Assembly (NCBI GenBank): GCA_934373455.1
Contig: CAKRON010000015.1
Coordinates: 1-34,601, forward strand
DNA length: 34,601 nucleotides
Direction: 5' to 3'
Source: an uncultured Marvinbryantia sp.
Lineage (GTDB): Bacteria > Bacillota > Clostridia > Lachnospirales > Lachnospiraceae
The notes beneath the pieces were generated by a model. That model was not told the DNA's origin and searched no databases. It saw only the letters and a program-made list of their open reading frames with translations. The position numbers were made by a program, and so were the translations under genes. How positions within the stretch are numbered: the stretch's first letter is position 1; each line of letters begins with the position of its first letter. This document shows, in pieces, positions 8,150-16,771 of this stretch.

Positions 8150-8215
8150 TTCTCATTTTGGGAATTACGTTTTCTCAAAATGAGAATTTCCGTCTTGTTT
8201 TTCTCATTTTGAGAA
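8150..8215. promoter_or_regulatory. Three palindromic upstream activator (enhancer) sites
   Basis: TTCTCA-N3-TGAGAA occurs as perfect palindromes at 8172-8186 (centre AAA) and 8201-8215 (centre TTT), and with one mismatch at 8150-8164. Centres are 22 and 29 bp apart and 150-205 bp upstream of the predicted sigma-54 start site, the usual distance for enhancer-binding proteins. The third copy overlaps the stop codon of the activator gene. Binding by that activator is inferred. Confidence 0.72.
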
Positions 8216-9991
8216 TTGTTCGAGTTTTCGATACAGGGTAGCGAGCCCGATGCCCAGCTGTCTGGCCGCTTCTTTTTTCCCCTGCGTGGTGTCTCCATAC
8301 CGGGCAAGGGCCTGATAAATAGCTCTTTGCTCCAGCTCTTTCAAGGTCAGCTGTTCTTCCTCTTTCTTTTCTTCTGGCTGACACTCGTCTGCTTCTGTAG
8401 CGTGTACTTTCATTTCTTTCTTACCGCGCCATTCTCTTACTTCCCGTGGCAGGGTTTTTTCATCCAGTACCCCATCGGTTTCCATCATATTCACCATGAA
8501 CTCCACCACATTTTCCAGTTCACGCACATTGCCAGGCCAAGGGTACTGTCTCAGACAATCCAGCACCGGCTCTGTGATTTTCCAGAAATATTTCTGAAAC
8601 AGCTTCGCATAATGGATCGCAAAATGCTCTGCCAGTGGCTGAATGTCTTCGGTTCGCTCTCTTAGCGGCGCTATCTCCAGCGGAATCACATTCAATCTGT
8701 AATACAGATCTTCACGAAATTTCTTTTCCTGAATCATCTCACGCAGATCCCGGTTCGTCGCTGCCAGAATCCGCACATCAACAGGAATCACCTGATTGGA
8801 ACCGATTCGTGTAATCTTCCTCTCCTGCAATACACGCAGCAGCTTTGCCTGAAGATACAGTGGCATATCTCCGATCTCATCCAGGAAAATCACACCTTTA
8901 TTTGCCAGCTCAAACTTTCCTATTCGCCCATGGGGATCTGCACCGGTAAAAGCTCCTTTTACGTATCCAAACAGTTCAGATTCCAACAATGCCTCCGGAA
9001 TTGCCGCACAGTTAATCGCTACAAATCTTCCAGACCGGCGATTGCTGGCATTCCAGATGGCTGTAGCTACCATCTCTTTTCCTGTACCACTTTCTCCCGT
9101 AATTAACACAGTGGAACTGCTCTGAGCTACCTGCATGATCTCCCGCTTCATCTTTTGGGTAGCTTCACTGTCACCGATAATGTTACTGCAATCCAGCGTA
9201 TGAACCGTGGAAGTCATTTCATAGTACTTTTTTTGAATTGCTTTGCTATTTTCAAATAAAAGCAGTCTGGCATATCTGCCTTCTTTTCTCGGTAAGTCAT
9301 AAAGATGTCCCATGATCGAGAACTCTTTATCTCCTACCTTCATTTTATATTCATTTTGGTAATTCATGCGGTCACCGGTTGCCTCAATCTTTACATAAAT
9401 TCCTTCCGGTCTTTCCAATTCCAGCTGTTTTTTCGCTGATTCATTGGCTGTAGTGATCACATGGTCATCTCCGATGATGATAATTCCCTGATCAATATGT
9501 CCAATCGTACAGTCCAGGGTATCCAGCAGCCGATTCTTATTATCCAGTTCCCGATACTCCTTTGCCTTAGTCGTAATAAAATCTACAATCTGCTCCAGAA
9601 ATTCCAGGTATAACTGCTCGTCCTCCAGGATTCTTTTCTTCTGTTCCCGGCTGCTGCCGACCAGACCAATAATCCCGATAATCTCCATCCCCATGCGCAC
9701 CGGCATGGAAATCTCGATCTCCTCCTGACAGTCGTTGCAATACGGACAATTCTGGCAGATCAATTCCTGTCCAGGTGAATAAATGATCTGACGGCGCCCT
9801 GTTTTCAGCACCTGACGATATACATACCCTTCTGCTGACATATCCTGATTCACCAGTTCACTGAACATTCCTGTTCCCGCAACACGATATAAACGGTTAT
9901 CCACCACTTCCACATCCACGCGAGATATCTTCGATAACACCTCTGCATACTTTGCTACTGTATCTTGAATTTTTAATAAAATACTTTCCAT
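8204..9991 (-). CDS. Sigma-54-dependent transcriptional activator (YgeV-like)
   Basis: This enhancer-binding protein (595 aa) couples ATP hydrolysis to open-complex formation by sigma-54 polymerase. Domains in order: a GAF-like sensor (about 1-145) containing the cysteine cluster Cys79/82/85/88, a PAS domain (about 152-250), an AAA+ domain with Walker A GESGTGKE (299-306), GAFTGA sigma-54 contact loop (346-351) and Walker B VIFLDE (367-372), a charged Lys/Glu linker (about 515-545), and a C-terminal Fis-type HTH (about 550-590). AGAGG 7 nt before the ATG supports the start. The overall plan resembles YgeV of E. coli, encoded next to ygeWXY. It probably activates the downstream ygeX operon through the palindromes at 8150-8215. 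The sensed ligand is unknown; the Cys cluster could bind iron-sulfur or zinc. Confidence 0.93.
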   Translation of the reverse strand: MESILLKIQDTVAKYAEVLSKISRVDVEVVDNRLYRVAGTGMFSELVNQDMSAEGYVYRQVLKTGRRQIIYSPGQELICQNCPYCNDCQEEIEISMPVRMGMEIIGIIGLVGSSREQKKRILEDEQLYLEFLEQIVDFITTKAKEYRELDNKNRLLDTLDCTIGHIDQGIIIIGDDHVITTANESAKKQLELERPEGIYVKIEATGDRMNYQNEYKMKVGDKEFSIMGHLYDLPRKEGRYARLLLFENSKAIQKKYYEMTSTVHTLDCSNIIGDSEATQKMKREIMQVAQSSSTVLITGESGTGKEMVATAIWNASNRRSGRFVAINCAAIPEALLESELFGYVKGAFTGADPHGRIGKFELANKGVIFLDEIGDMPLYLQAKLLRVLQERKITRIGSNQVIPVDVRILAATNRDLREMIQEKKFREDLYYRLNVIPLEIAPLRERTEDIQPLAEHFAIHYAKLFQKYFWKITEPVLDCLRQYPWPGNVRELENVVEFMVNMMETDGVLDEKTLPREVREWRGKKEMKVHATEADECQPEEKKEEEQLTLKELEQRAIYQALARYGDTTQGKKEAARQLGIGLATLYRKLEQFSK

Positions 9992-10027
9992 GAATATCCT
10001 CTTTCGTATCCATCTGTTCTACGCTTC

Positions 10028-10056
10028 ATTCTATCAAAACCGTTCTTTCTTCGCAA
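10028..10056 (-). promoter_or_regulatory. Promoter of the sigma-54 activator gene
   Basis: On the minus strand TTGCGA (10056-10051), 17-bp spacer, TAGAAT (10033-10028). The -10 matches 5 of 6 and the -35 4 of 6. It leaves a leader of about 30 nt to the ATG at 9991. This suggests ordinary sigma-A transcription of the activator. Confidence 0.55.
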
Positions 10057-10083
10057 GGTATACACATTTTTATTCTCTTTCTG

Positions 10084-10112
10084 TTGCAGAATGTTTTTCT
10101 TTTCTTTATACT
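10084..10112 (+). promoter_or_regulatory. Candidate promoter of the ClC gene
   Basis: TTGCAG (10084-10089), 17-bp spacer, TATACT (10107-10112, 5 of 6). The -35 box is weak (3 of 6). A perfect 9-bp inverted repeat (10111-10119 and 10132-10140) begins in the -10 box and covers the expected start near 10119. Confidence 0.45.
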
Positions 10113-10140
10113 GAAAGAAGTGAACCCTGTTTTCTTTCAG
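10111..10140. promoter_or_regulatory. Inverted repeat in the ClC promoter/leader
   Basis: CTGAAAGAA and TTCTTTCAG form a perfect 9-bp inverted repeat separated by 12 bp. It could be an operator straddling the transcription start or a 5' leader hairpin. No T-run follows, so it is not a terminator, and it does not match the crcB fluoride riboswitch consensus. Confidence 0.45.
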
Positions 10141-10167
10141 GCTAATACAAATTATGGGAGAGAGATC

Positions 10168-11445
10168 ATGAATTTTTCTAAAGATAAACTATTTGATATT
10201 TTTAAAGAAGGGATCTGGAAATGCATTGCCAGGATAGGTATTCTGGTACGATGGATTGTTCTGGCAGGCGCAACCGGTGTCGTTCTGGGTCTCATCGGTG
10301 GTGCATTTGCAAGATGTATCACAATAGTAACCGGATTTCGTACTTCGCATCCATGGATGCTGTACCTGCTGCCAGTTGCCGGTCTTGCTATCGTAACCAT
10401 GTATCAGCTGGATCCATCCAGAAGTGGAACAAATCGAATTCTGGAAGGTATCTCAGGCGGCAAGTATGTGCCACTTCGTATGGCTCCTCTGATTATGATC
10501 TCTACGATTCTGACCCATGCCTTTGGCGGTTCTGCCGGCAGAGAGGGAGCCGCACTGCAGCTTGGTGGCAGTATCGGTGGAACACTCGGCAAATGGATCA
10601 AAATGGATGAATATGACCAGAAAATTATGATCATGTGCGGCATGAGTGCTGCCTTTTCCGCTCTGTTCGGTACCCCACTGACAGCTACTATTTTTTCCAT
10701 GGAAGTAGTCAGTGTCGGCATCATGCAGTATGCTGCTCTGGTGCCATGCTCTATCGCAGCACTGACTGCCAAAGAAATGGCTATTCTGGTCGGTGCAGAA
10801 GGCGAACATTTTACCATTCCTTCCGACATTCCCCTGGATGTCAGAAACATTACCCTGGTCATTATCCTGGCTTTACTCTGCGCTGCTGTCAGCATCTTAT
10901 TCTGCTCCATCCTGCATCGCACGGAGCATCTTTATCAGCAACATGTACCAAACGAATGGATCCGTGTAGTCTCCGGTGCTTTTCTGATTATCCTGCTGAC
11001 AAAGCTCCTTCATACTACCGATTATCTGGGTGCCGGCATGAATATCATTACTAATGCCATCTCCGGTGAAGTGGTTCCTACCGCTTTTCTGCTGAAAATA
11101 ATCTTTACCGCCATCACACTTGGATGCGGATTTAAGGGTGGAGAGATTGTTCCAACCTTGTTTGTCGGTGCAACTTTCGGATGTATCTTTGGTCAGCTGA
11201 CTGGCTTTTCTCCATCGCTGGCCGCTGCCTGTGGTATGGTTTCCGTATTCTGTGGTGTGACCAACTGCCCAATCAGCAGTCTGTTCCTCAGTTTTGAATT
11301 GTTCGGTTTTGACTGCATGCCGTTTTTCCTTCTGGCCATCGGTATCGGCTATCTGGAATCCGGATACTTTGGACTGTATCACAGTCAGAAAATCCTGTAT
11401 TCCAAAACCAAACTTCAGTTTATCAATACCCGCACCAAAGAGTAA
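10168..11445 (+). CDS. ClC-family chloride channel / anion-proton antiporter
   Basis: This integral membrane ClC protein (425 aa) moves halide ions, in bacteria usually by proton exchange. Visible marks are the helix-rich pattern, RSGTNRI (85-91) in place of the GSGIP selectivity motif, GGSAGREGA (120-128) with the gating Glu126, and GFKGGEIVPTLFVGATFG toward the C terminus, a well-kept ClC block. GREGA instead of GREGP and the altered GSGIP position depart from the classic chloride subgroup and recall fluoride-type ClC proteins, but I cannot assign substrate. GGGAG 7 nt before the ATG at 10168 decides the start; a longer frame beginning at 10084 would overlap the promoter region. It is transcribed divergently from the sigma-54 activator and ends 8 bp from the convergent GH13 gene. 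Confidence 0.9.
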   Translation: MNFSKDKLFDIFKEGIWKCIARIGILVRWIVLAGATGVVLGLIGGAFARCITIVTGFRTSHPWMLYLLPVAGLAIVTMYQLDPSRSGTNRILEGISGGKYVPLRMAPLIMISTILTHAFGGSAGREGAALQLGGSIGGTLGKWIKMDEYDQKIMIMCGMSAAFSALFGTPLTATIFSMEVVSVGIMQYAALVPCSIAALTAKEMAILVGAEGEHFTIPSDIPLDVRNITLVIILALLCAAVSILFCSILHRTEHLYQQHVPNEWIRVVSGAFLIILLTKLLHTTDYLGAGMNIITNAISGEVVPTAFLLKIIFTAITLGCGFKGGEIVPTLFVGATFGCIFGQLTGFSPSLAAACGMVSVFCGVTNCPISSLFLSFELFGFDCMPFFLLAIGIGYLESGYFGLYHSQKILYSKTKLQFINTRTKE

Positions 11446-11453
11446 ACTATTTT

Positions 11454-13121
11454 TTATACTTCCAGAACTATTGCCTGATATCCTTTCAGGCAAAGTTCTC
11501 TGCCATCCAGATTACATTCCATACAATTATTGAGCAATACTTTCTTTACATCTTCCTCCAACAAGACACTCTGTGATTCTTTCTGATAATTGGCAATCAC
11601 CAGCAGTGTCTGCTCATCAGTCTGGCGGTAAAAAGCCATTAGATTGGTACGATCTGTCCATACCGGAACGGTTTTTCCCCACACAATCGTATCTTTATAT
11701 TCCGGGTTTTTACGAAGCTGAATCAAACTGCGATAATATTGATACACAGAATGTTCCGCATTACGCTGCGCTGCCAGATTGATCCTTTTATAATCCGGAT
11801 TGTTCATCAGCCATGGTTCTCCTGTTGTGAATCCGGCATGCTCAGTGTCATCCCAGGAAAATGGTACTCTGGCATTGTCCCGGCTCATCTTTTTCACTGC
11901 TTCCAGAGCCTTTTCCGGTGACAATCCTGCCCTAAGTGCCACCTGATACTCATCCAGGGTCATCACATCATCTATCTGGTTTATGGATGTAAAATTCACA
12001 TTTTCCATGCCGATTTCCTGTCCCTGATAAATGAATGGAATACCTCGCACCATAAAATGAAGTGTTGCCAGCATTTTCTTAGAAGTATCGTTTACATCCC
12101 CCTCTGGAAGATAATGGCTTACGCCTCTCGGCTGATCGTGATTTTCAATAATATTTGATAAAAATCCTACATTCCATGCCTTTTCCTGACTGGTAAATAT
12201 CGTATCCCGATATTCGTCCGGTGTAATGGCTTTCCTGTCGTACCAGCCTCTTTCACTTGCTCCACATACTGCACTGCTCATATCAAACATGGTAGAAAAA
12301 TAGCCGTCATCTCCGATAAATTCCGGCAGAGTATCTTCATGTTCATCAAAGACTTCCCCTACACTGAACGCATCATACTTTGCGAAGGTGCGGTCACGCA
12401 GTTCCGTCAGGAAATCATGGCAGCTGACTTCTTTTAGCATATTTCCCACATAACTCAGCCCGTCATCTCGATCCACCGGATAGTCCTTCCATGGAAGTGA
12501 TTTCTTGATATTGATAATTGCATCAATACGAAATCCCGCCAGCCCTTTCTCCAGCCACCAGTTCACCATTGTAAAGATCTCTTCCCTTACTTCCGGATTC
12601 TCCCAGTTCAGATCTGGCTGTTTCTTATGAAACAAATGCAGATAATATTTATCCGAATGTCCCGGCAGTGGCTCCCAGCAGCTTCCACCAAAGTAACTGC
12701 GAATATTAGATGGTAATTTGCCATCTTTTACATCTTCTATATAAAAATACTTTCCATATTTTCCATCTGGATCTTCGCAGGCTTTTTTGAACCATTCGTG
12801 TTCATCAGAGCAATGATTGACTACCAGATCCATGACGATACCGATATTTCTTTTCTTTGCTTCTGCCAAAAGCAGATCCATATCATCCATATTCCCAAAT
12901 AGTGGATCTATATTATAATAGTCCGATATATCATACCCCTGGTCTGCCATCGGTGAACAATAGATGGGAGAAATCCATACCAAATCAACTCCCAGCTCTT
13001 TTAAATAATCAAGCTTGCTGATGATTCCTCTCAGATCTCCCACACCATCTCCGTTGGTATCACAAAAGCTCTTTGGATAGATCTGATATGCTACCTTTTC
13101 ATGCCACCACTTTTTCTTCAT
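11454..13121 (-). CDS. GH13 alpha-glucosidase (oligo-1,6-glucosidase type)
   Basis: This cytoplasmic glycoside hydrolase (555 aa) cleaves terminal alpha-linked glucose from oligosaccharides. The four GH13 conserved regions are present: DLVVNH (98-103), GFRIDAI with nucleophile Asp200, GEVF with acid/base Glu256, and ENHDQPR with Asp329. The opening VAYQIYPKSFCDTNGDGVGDLRGI is the standard start of the oligo-1,6-glucosidase, trehalose-6-phosphate hydrolase and sucrose isomerase group. There is no signal peptide. GAGGAG before the ATG supports the start; the dipeptidase gene ends 13 nt upstream. It is the last gene of the maltodextrin-type operon, so an alpha-glucosidase acting on isomalto- or malto-oligosaccharides fits best. 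Trehalose-6-phosphate hydrolase is less likely without a PTS partner. It converges with the ClC gene, and I see no clear terminator between them. Confidence 0.92.
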   Translation of the reverse strand: MKKKWWHEKVAYQIYPKSFCDTNGDGVGDLRGIISKLDYLKELGVDLVWISPIYCSPMADQGYDISDYYNIDPLFGNMDDMDLLLAEAKKRNIGIVMDLVVNHCSDEHEWFKKACEDPDGKYGKYFYIEDVKDGKLPSNIRSYFGGSCWEPLPGHSDKYYLHLFHKKQPDLNWENPEVREEIFTMVNWWLEKGLAGFRIDAIINIKKSLPWKDYPVDRDDGLSYVGNMLKEVSCHDFLTELRDRTFAKYDAFSVGEVFDEHEDTLPEFIGDDGYFSTMFDMSSAVCGASERGWYDRKAITPDEYRDTIFTSQEKAWNVGFLSNIIENHDQPRGVSHYLPEGDVNDTSKKMLATLHFMVRGIPFIYQGQEIGMENVNFTSINQIDDVMTLDEYQVALRAGLSPEKALEAVKKMSRDNARVPFSWDDTEHAGFTTGEPWLMNNPDYKRINLAAQRNAEHSVYQYYRSLIQLRKNPEYKDTIVWGKTVPVWTDRTNLMAFYRQTDEQTLLVIANYQKESQSVLLEEDVKKVLLNNCMECNLDGRELCLKGYQAIVLEV

Positions 13122-13134
13122 AAGTTTCTCCTCG

Positions 13135-14175
13135 TTATTTCAACACATCCTGGTACACACGCAGCACATTTTTATAAAATATTTTGTCTGCATCATCTTC
13201 TGAAAATCCACTTTTTACCAACGCTTCATACAATTGTTGTATACCGGATGCGTTTCCAAATTCTACCGGATTATCGATTCCGTCAAAATCACTTCCAAGA
13301 CCACAGGCCTCTATTCCACCTATATTTACGATGTGTTTTATATGACGCAACATGTCTTCGATTCTGCTTATCTTTTTTGTCTGTTTTTTGGCGTCCATAA
13401 AAATTGAAGTATCTGTCGATAATGCTGTTGGTTTATCAGACTCTGTCAAAAAACCATAACAGTAATTCAGCCCCATTACTCCACCTCGTTCTGCCAGCGT
13501 ACGAATCATATCATCTGTCAGATTTCTGCATACATTACATTCACTGGCTGCATCTGAATGGCTGGCAACAAATGGCTGCGTTGTATGATGCAATACATCC
13601 CAGAATCCGCCATCGGATAAATGAGATACGTCCACGATCATTCCCAGCCGTTCCATCTCCTGAATCATTTCGATACCGAATTCTGTCAGCCCTTTGGAAT
13701 TTCTCTTATCGAACTGTGGTGTTCCTGCTTCATTTGGAGTAAGATTTGGCGCACCAATTTCGTTTTCATAATTCCATGTCAGTGCAATCATCCGTACACC
13801 TAAACGATAAAACGTACGAAGCAATGACAGCTGACCTTTTACTACACAGCCTTCTTCCAAAGTCAGCATAGCACTCATTTTTCCATCTTTCTGATTTTTC
13901 ACAATGTCTTCATAAGAAAATACAGGTGCAATCCAGTCATTATTTTCGCTCAGTTCCTGATAATAGCAGTCTATCATCCCGAGTGCTGTCTCCAGTGGAT
14001 TCTCTTCCTCACCTTTATCTACAAACATTGCAAAATTCTGCAGCAGATATCCGCCTTGCTTCATCTTCTGTAAATCAACACAGAGATTGTTTGATAACAA
14101 TCTCTGTGTCTCTTTCTGATTCTGTGCACGATAGATCTGTGCTATCGTATCACAATGCATATCAATTACATTCAT
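13135..14175 (-). CDS. M19 family membrane-dipeptidase-like peptidase
   Basis: Members of this zinc peptidase family (renal dipeptidase type) cleave dipeptides, often with a D-residue at the C-terminal side. The 346-aa protein begins MNVIDMHCDT, with metal ligands His7 and Asp9, and shows MIVDVSHLSD and FVASHSDA with the later metal His residues and GLGSDFDG near the C terminus. The ATG at 14175 overlaps the malQ stop as ATGA, with GGAAGG 8 nt upstream, so this start is preferred to the in-frame ATG 21 nt earlier. It is translationally coupled to malQ and followed 13 nt later by the GH13 gene. A peptidase inside a starch-sugar operon is odd; it has no obvious metabolic link to maltodextrin use. 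It is predicted cytoplasmic, with no signal peptide. Confidence 0.92.
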   Translation of the reverse strand: MNVIDMHCDTIAQIYRAQNQKETQRLLSNNLCVDLQKMKQGGYLLQNFAMFVDKGEEENPLETALGMIDCYYQELSENNDWIAPVFSYEDIVKNQKDGKMSAMLTLEEGCVVKGQLSLLRTFYRLGVRMIALTWNYENEIGAPNLTPNEAGTPQFDKRNSKGLTEFGIEMIQEMERLGMIVDVSHLSDGGFWDVLHHTTQPFVASHSDAASECNVCRNLTDDMIRTLAERGGVMGLNYCYGFLTESDKPTALSTDTSIFMDAKKQTKKISRIEDMLRHIKHIVNIGGIEACGLGSDFDGIDNPVEFGNASGIQQLYEALVKSGFSEDDADKIFYKNVLRVYQDVLK

Positions 14176-15668
14176 CCGTAATACCTTCCATACCACATTG
14201 TAATATCTTTAATTTTCTGAATCAGTTCTTTGTTGAACTCATCTTCTTTCAATCTCCACTTCCAATTCTGTCCGAGTGTGGATGGCTGATTCATTCTCGC
14301 TTCATTACCATATCCAAGATAATCCTGAATTGGAATCACACATAGTTTTGATACGCTTTGCATCGCAGTGCAAATCATATCCCAGTAAATCTCTGTATCT
14401 TTGTCTCTTTCATTGTTCAGATAGTTTCGCACCATCTGGCGTTCCTTAGGTAAAATATCCTTAAACCATCCCGTCAATGTCTCATTATCATGTGTCCCTG
14501 TATACACTACACTGTTCTCAGTATAATTATGCGGTAAATAATCATTGGCACTTCCGGTATCTCTGGAATCAAAGGCAAATTCCAATACTTTCATACCTGG
14601 AAAGCCAGTATCTCTTACCAGTTTTCTCACAGAGTCCGTAACATATCCAAGGTCTTCTGCGATGACCTCTTTCTCACCCAGGCACTCTTTGATTCTCCAG
14701 AAAAGTTCCATTCCCGGTCCCTTCTCCCAGTGTCCGTTTCTTGCGGTCTTTTCTCCATACGGAATTGAAAAATATTCATCAAATCCACGAAAATGATCAA
14801 TTCTTACCACATCATACAACTGATAACAATAAGACAAACGGCGTATCCACCATGCATATCCGGTTGCTCTGTGATAGTCCCACCGATACAATGGATTGCC
14901 CCATAACTGCCCATCTGCTGCGAATCCGTCCGGCGGACATCCTGCTACTGCAGATGGCAGATTTTCATCATCCAGCTGAAATAACTCCGGATTAGCCCAG
15001 GTATCTGCACTGTCATAAGCCACATAAATTGGAATATCCCCAATGATACGCACATTATTTTTATGAGCGTATTCTTTTAGCCGGTTCCACTGACTTGTAA
15101 ATACGAACTGAATATATTCATAAAATTCGATCTCATAATACAGTTCTTTCTGGTAATAATCCATGGCATAACCCCAGCGTTTCCGAATGTCTTCCGGCCA
15201 CTGATCCCAGCTTTTTCCTCCGAAAAAGGCTTTCACTGCCATAAATATAGCATAATCCTTTACCCAATAACTGTTTTCTTCCATAAATTTATGAAATTCC
15301 AGATTCTGGCTGATATTGCTTCTCTCATATGCTTTTCGCAAAAGCGGAAATCTGGCTTCATAAAGCTTTCCATAGTCCACATATCTGTCATCATCGCCAA
15401 AATCTGCCTGAGCACACTCTTTTTCTGTCAGTGTTCCCTCTTCAATCAGTTCTTCCAGACTGATAAAATACGGATTTCCAGCAAAAGTAGAAAAAGACTG
15501 ATACGGAGAATCACCGTAGCTGGTAGGTCCCAAAGGAAGTATCTGCCAGTATTTCTGACCAGCCTCATTTAGCTGGTCAATAAACTGATATGCACTCTTC
15601 GAAAAACATCCTATGCCGTATTTTGATGGGAGACTACTGACTGGAAGCAGTATTCCACTTGCTCTCAT
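14172..15668 (-). CDS. malQ: 4-alpha-glucanotransferase (amylomaltase)
   Basis: MalQ (GH77) transfers alpha-1,4-glucan segments between maltodextrins, releasing glucose and building longer chains for phosphorylase. The 498-aa length fits the family. The N terminus (SGILLPVSSLPSKYGIG) is diagnostic, and catalytic blocks VVRIDHFRGF (nucleophile Asp), VIAEDLG (acid/base Glu) and YTGTHDNET (Asp) are all present. The ribosome binding site AGGAGG precedes the ATG. It follows the LacI regulator by 13 nt and overlaps the dipeptidase by 4 nt. Together with the ABC importer and the GH13 enzyme it makes a cytoplasmic maltodextrin pathway; no glucan phosphorylase gene is in the window. Confidence 0.97.
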   Translation of the reverse strand: MRASGILLPVSSLPSKYGIGCFSKSAYQFIDQLNEAGQKYWQILPLGPTSYGDSPYQSFSTFAGNPYFISLEELIEEGTLTEKECAQADFGDDDRYVDYGKLYEARFPLLRKAYERSNISQNLEFHKFMEENSYWVKDYAIFMAVKAFFGGKSWDQWPEDIRKRWGYAMDYYQKELYYEIEFYEYIQFVFTSQWNRLKEYAHKNNVRIIGDIPIYVAYDSADTWANPELFQLDDENLPSAVAGCPPDGFAADGQLWGNPLYRWDYHRATGYAWWIRRLSYCYQLYDVVRIDHFRGFDEYFSIPYGEKTARNGHWEKGPGMELFWRIKECLGEKEVIAEDLGYVTDSVRKLVRDTGFPGMKVLEFAFDSRDTGSANDYLPHNYTENSVVYTGTHDNETLTGWFKDILPKERQMVRNYLNNERDKDTEIYWDMICTAMQSVSKLCVIPIQDYLGYGNEARMNQPSTLGQNWKWRLKEDEFNKELIQKIKDITMWYGRYYG

Positions 15669-15681
15669 AGTTTGCTCCTCC

Positions 15682-16719
15682 TTAATTTTCCCTTATATTT
15701 CTGACTGACTGTCCTTCAATCAACTGCCCTTCGAACACAAGATGTCTGCTCTTATGCTTCTTACGAATCAAATCCAATAACATCCGAATCGTCGCTTCTG
15801 CCATTTCATCTACCGGCTGTCGAATCGTTGTAATCGAAGGATTATAATATTGCGCTACATCCATTCCGTCAAATCCCACTACAGAATATTGATCCGGGAT
15901 TTTTCCGCCATGATCCAGAATGGCTTTACAGGCTCCTACTGCCATTCGGTCAGACATAGCAAATAATGCGGTAAACTCTTTTCCTTTTTTCAGAAGTTCA
16001 TCTGTCATCTCATATCCGGCTTCCATACTGTAGGTCGCAAGATTACCTGTAACATAACAGATCAAATCTTCATCAATCTCTATATGATTCTGTTCCAATG
16101 CCTTGCGGTATCCCTGAAGACGAAGCCAGCCAATGCTCTCATCATCTTTTCTGGATCCGACTACCGCAATGCGCTTATGACCATTTTGAATCAGATAGTT
16201 GACAATCCGATAACTCTCTTTTATATCATCAACAGAAACTGATGCATATTCCTGACGTCCGTCCTCTTCTACCAGGTTAATTGTACTTAATACAAATGGA
16301 ATGGACATCTGCTTCAGTTTCTCTTCAGAATGTGAAAAATATCCACCGAGAAAAATAATTCCACGCAGACGTTTTTCTTTTTCCAGTTCAATTGCAACTG
16401 TGACTTCATCCTGATTATCATCTACATGCTGAAGAACCAGTTCATACTTTTCCTTCTGCGTTACCTGCTCAATGACTTTGATCATCCGGTTAAACAATGG
16501 ATTACTGATTCCCTTTACCAGTACAGCAATAGCTTTTGCATCTGTCCGTTTCAGGTTTCTTGCACTGTTATTCGGCACATAGTTATTCTGTTCTATTGCC
16601 TGCATAATCATGTCTTTCGTTTCCTGATTAATATCCGGATGATTATTCATGGCTCTTGATACCGTACTGACTCCCACACCACAAATGCGTGCAATGTCTT
16701 TGATTGTTACGTTACCCAT
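15682..16719 (-). CDS. LacI family transcriptional regulator
   Basis: This 345-aa repressor has an N-terminal LacI helix-turn-helix and hinge (VTIKDIARICGVGVSTVSRA, residues 4-23, then NYVPNNSARNLKR) and a periplasmic-binding-protein-like sugar-sensing domain ending in the usual region with ITTIRQPVDEM. GAGGAT precedes the ATG. It is encoded inside the operon between the permeases and malQ, so it probably autoregulates. The candidate operator is the 24-bp palindrome at 19914-19937 just downstream of the operon promoter, with AACGTT cores typical of LacI/GalR sites. The inducer is likely a malto-oligosaccharide (inference). No independent promoter was recognised in the 52-nt gap before it. Confidence 0.95.
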   Translation of the reverse strand: MGNVTIKDIARICGVGVSTVSRAMNNHPDINQETKDMIMQAIEQNNYVPNNSARNLKRTDAKAIAVLVKGISNPLFNRMIKVIEQVTQKEKYELVLQHVDDNQDEVTVAIELEKEKRLRGIIFLGGYFSHSEEKLKQMSIPFVLSTINLVEEDGRQEYASVSVDDIKESYRIVNYLIQNGHKRIAVVGSRKDDESIGWLRLQGYRKALEQNHIEIDEDLICYVTGNLATYSMEAGYEMTDELLKKGKEFTALFAMSDRMAVGACKAILDHGGKIPDQYSVVGFDGMDVAQYYNPSITTIRQPVDEMAEATIRMLLDLIRKKHKSRHLVFEGQLIEGQSVRNIREN

Positions 16720-16771
16720 TGTTACATCCTCACTCTTGAATCATTTTCTTTTGTATTTCAAGACTCACTCG

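Noticed and set aside
10084..10167. Upstream extension of the ClC gene
   Set aside because: This stretch covers the likely promoter and an inverted repeat, while a good ribosome binding site precedes the ATG at 10168.
9992..10167. Fluoride (crcB) riboswitch before the ClC gene
   Set aside because: Looked for because of the atypical ClC motifs; the conserved riboswitch blocks are absent, and only a simple inverted repeat is seen.
10404..11493. Long antisense frames over the ClC gene
   Set aside because: Compositional mirrors of a well-recognised gene, with no domain or start signal.
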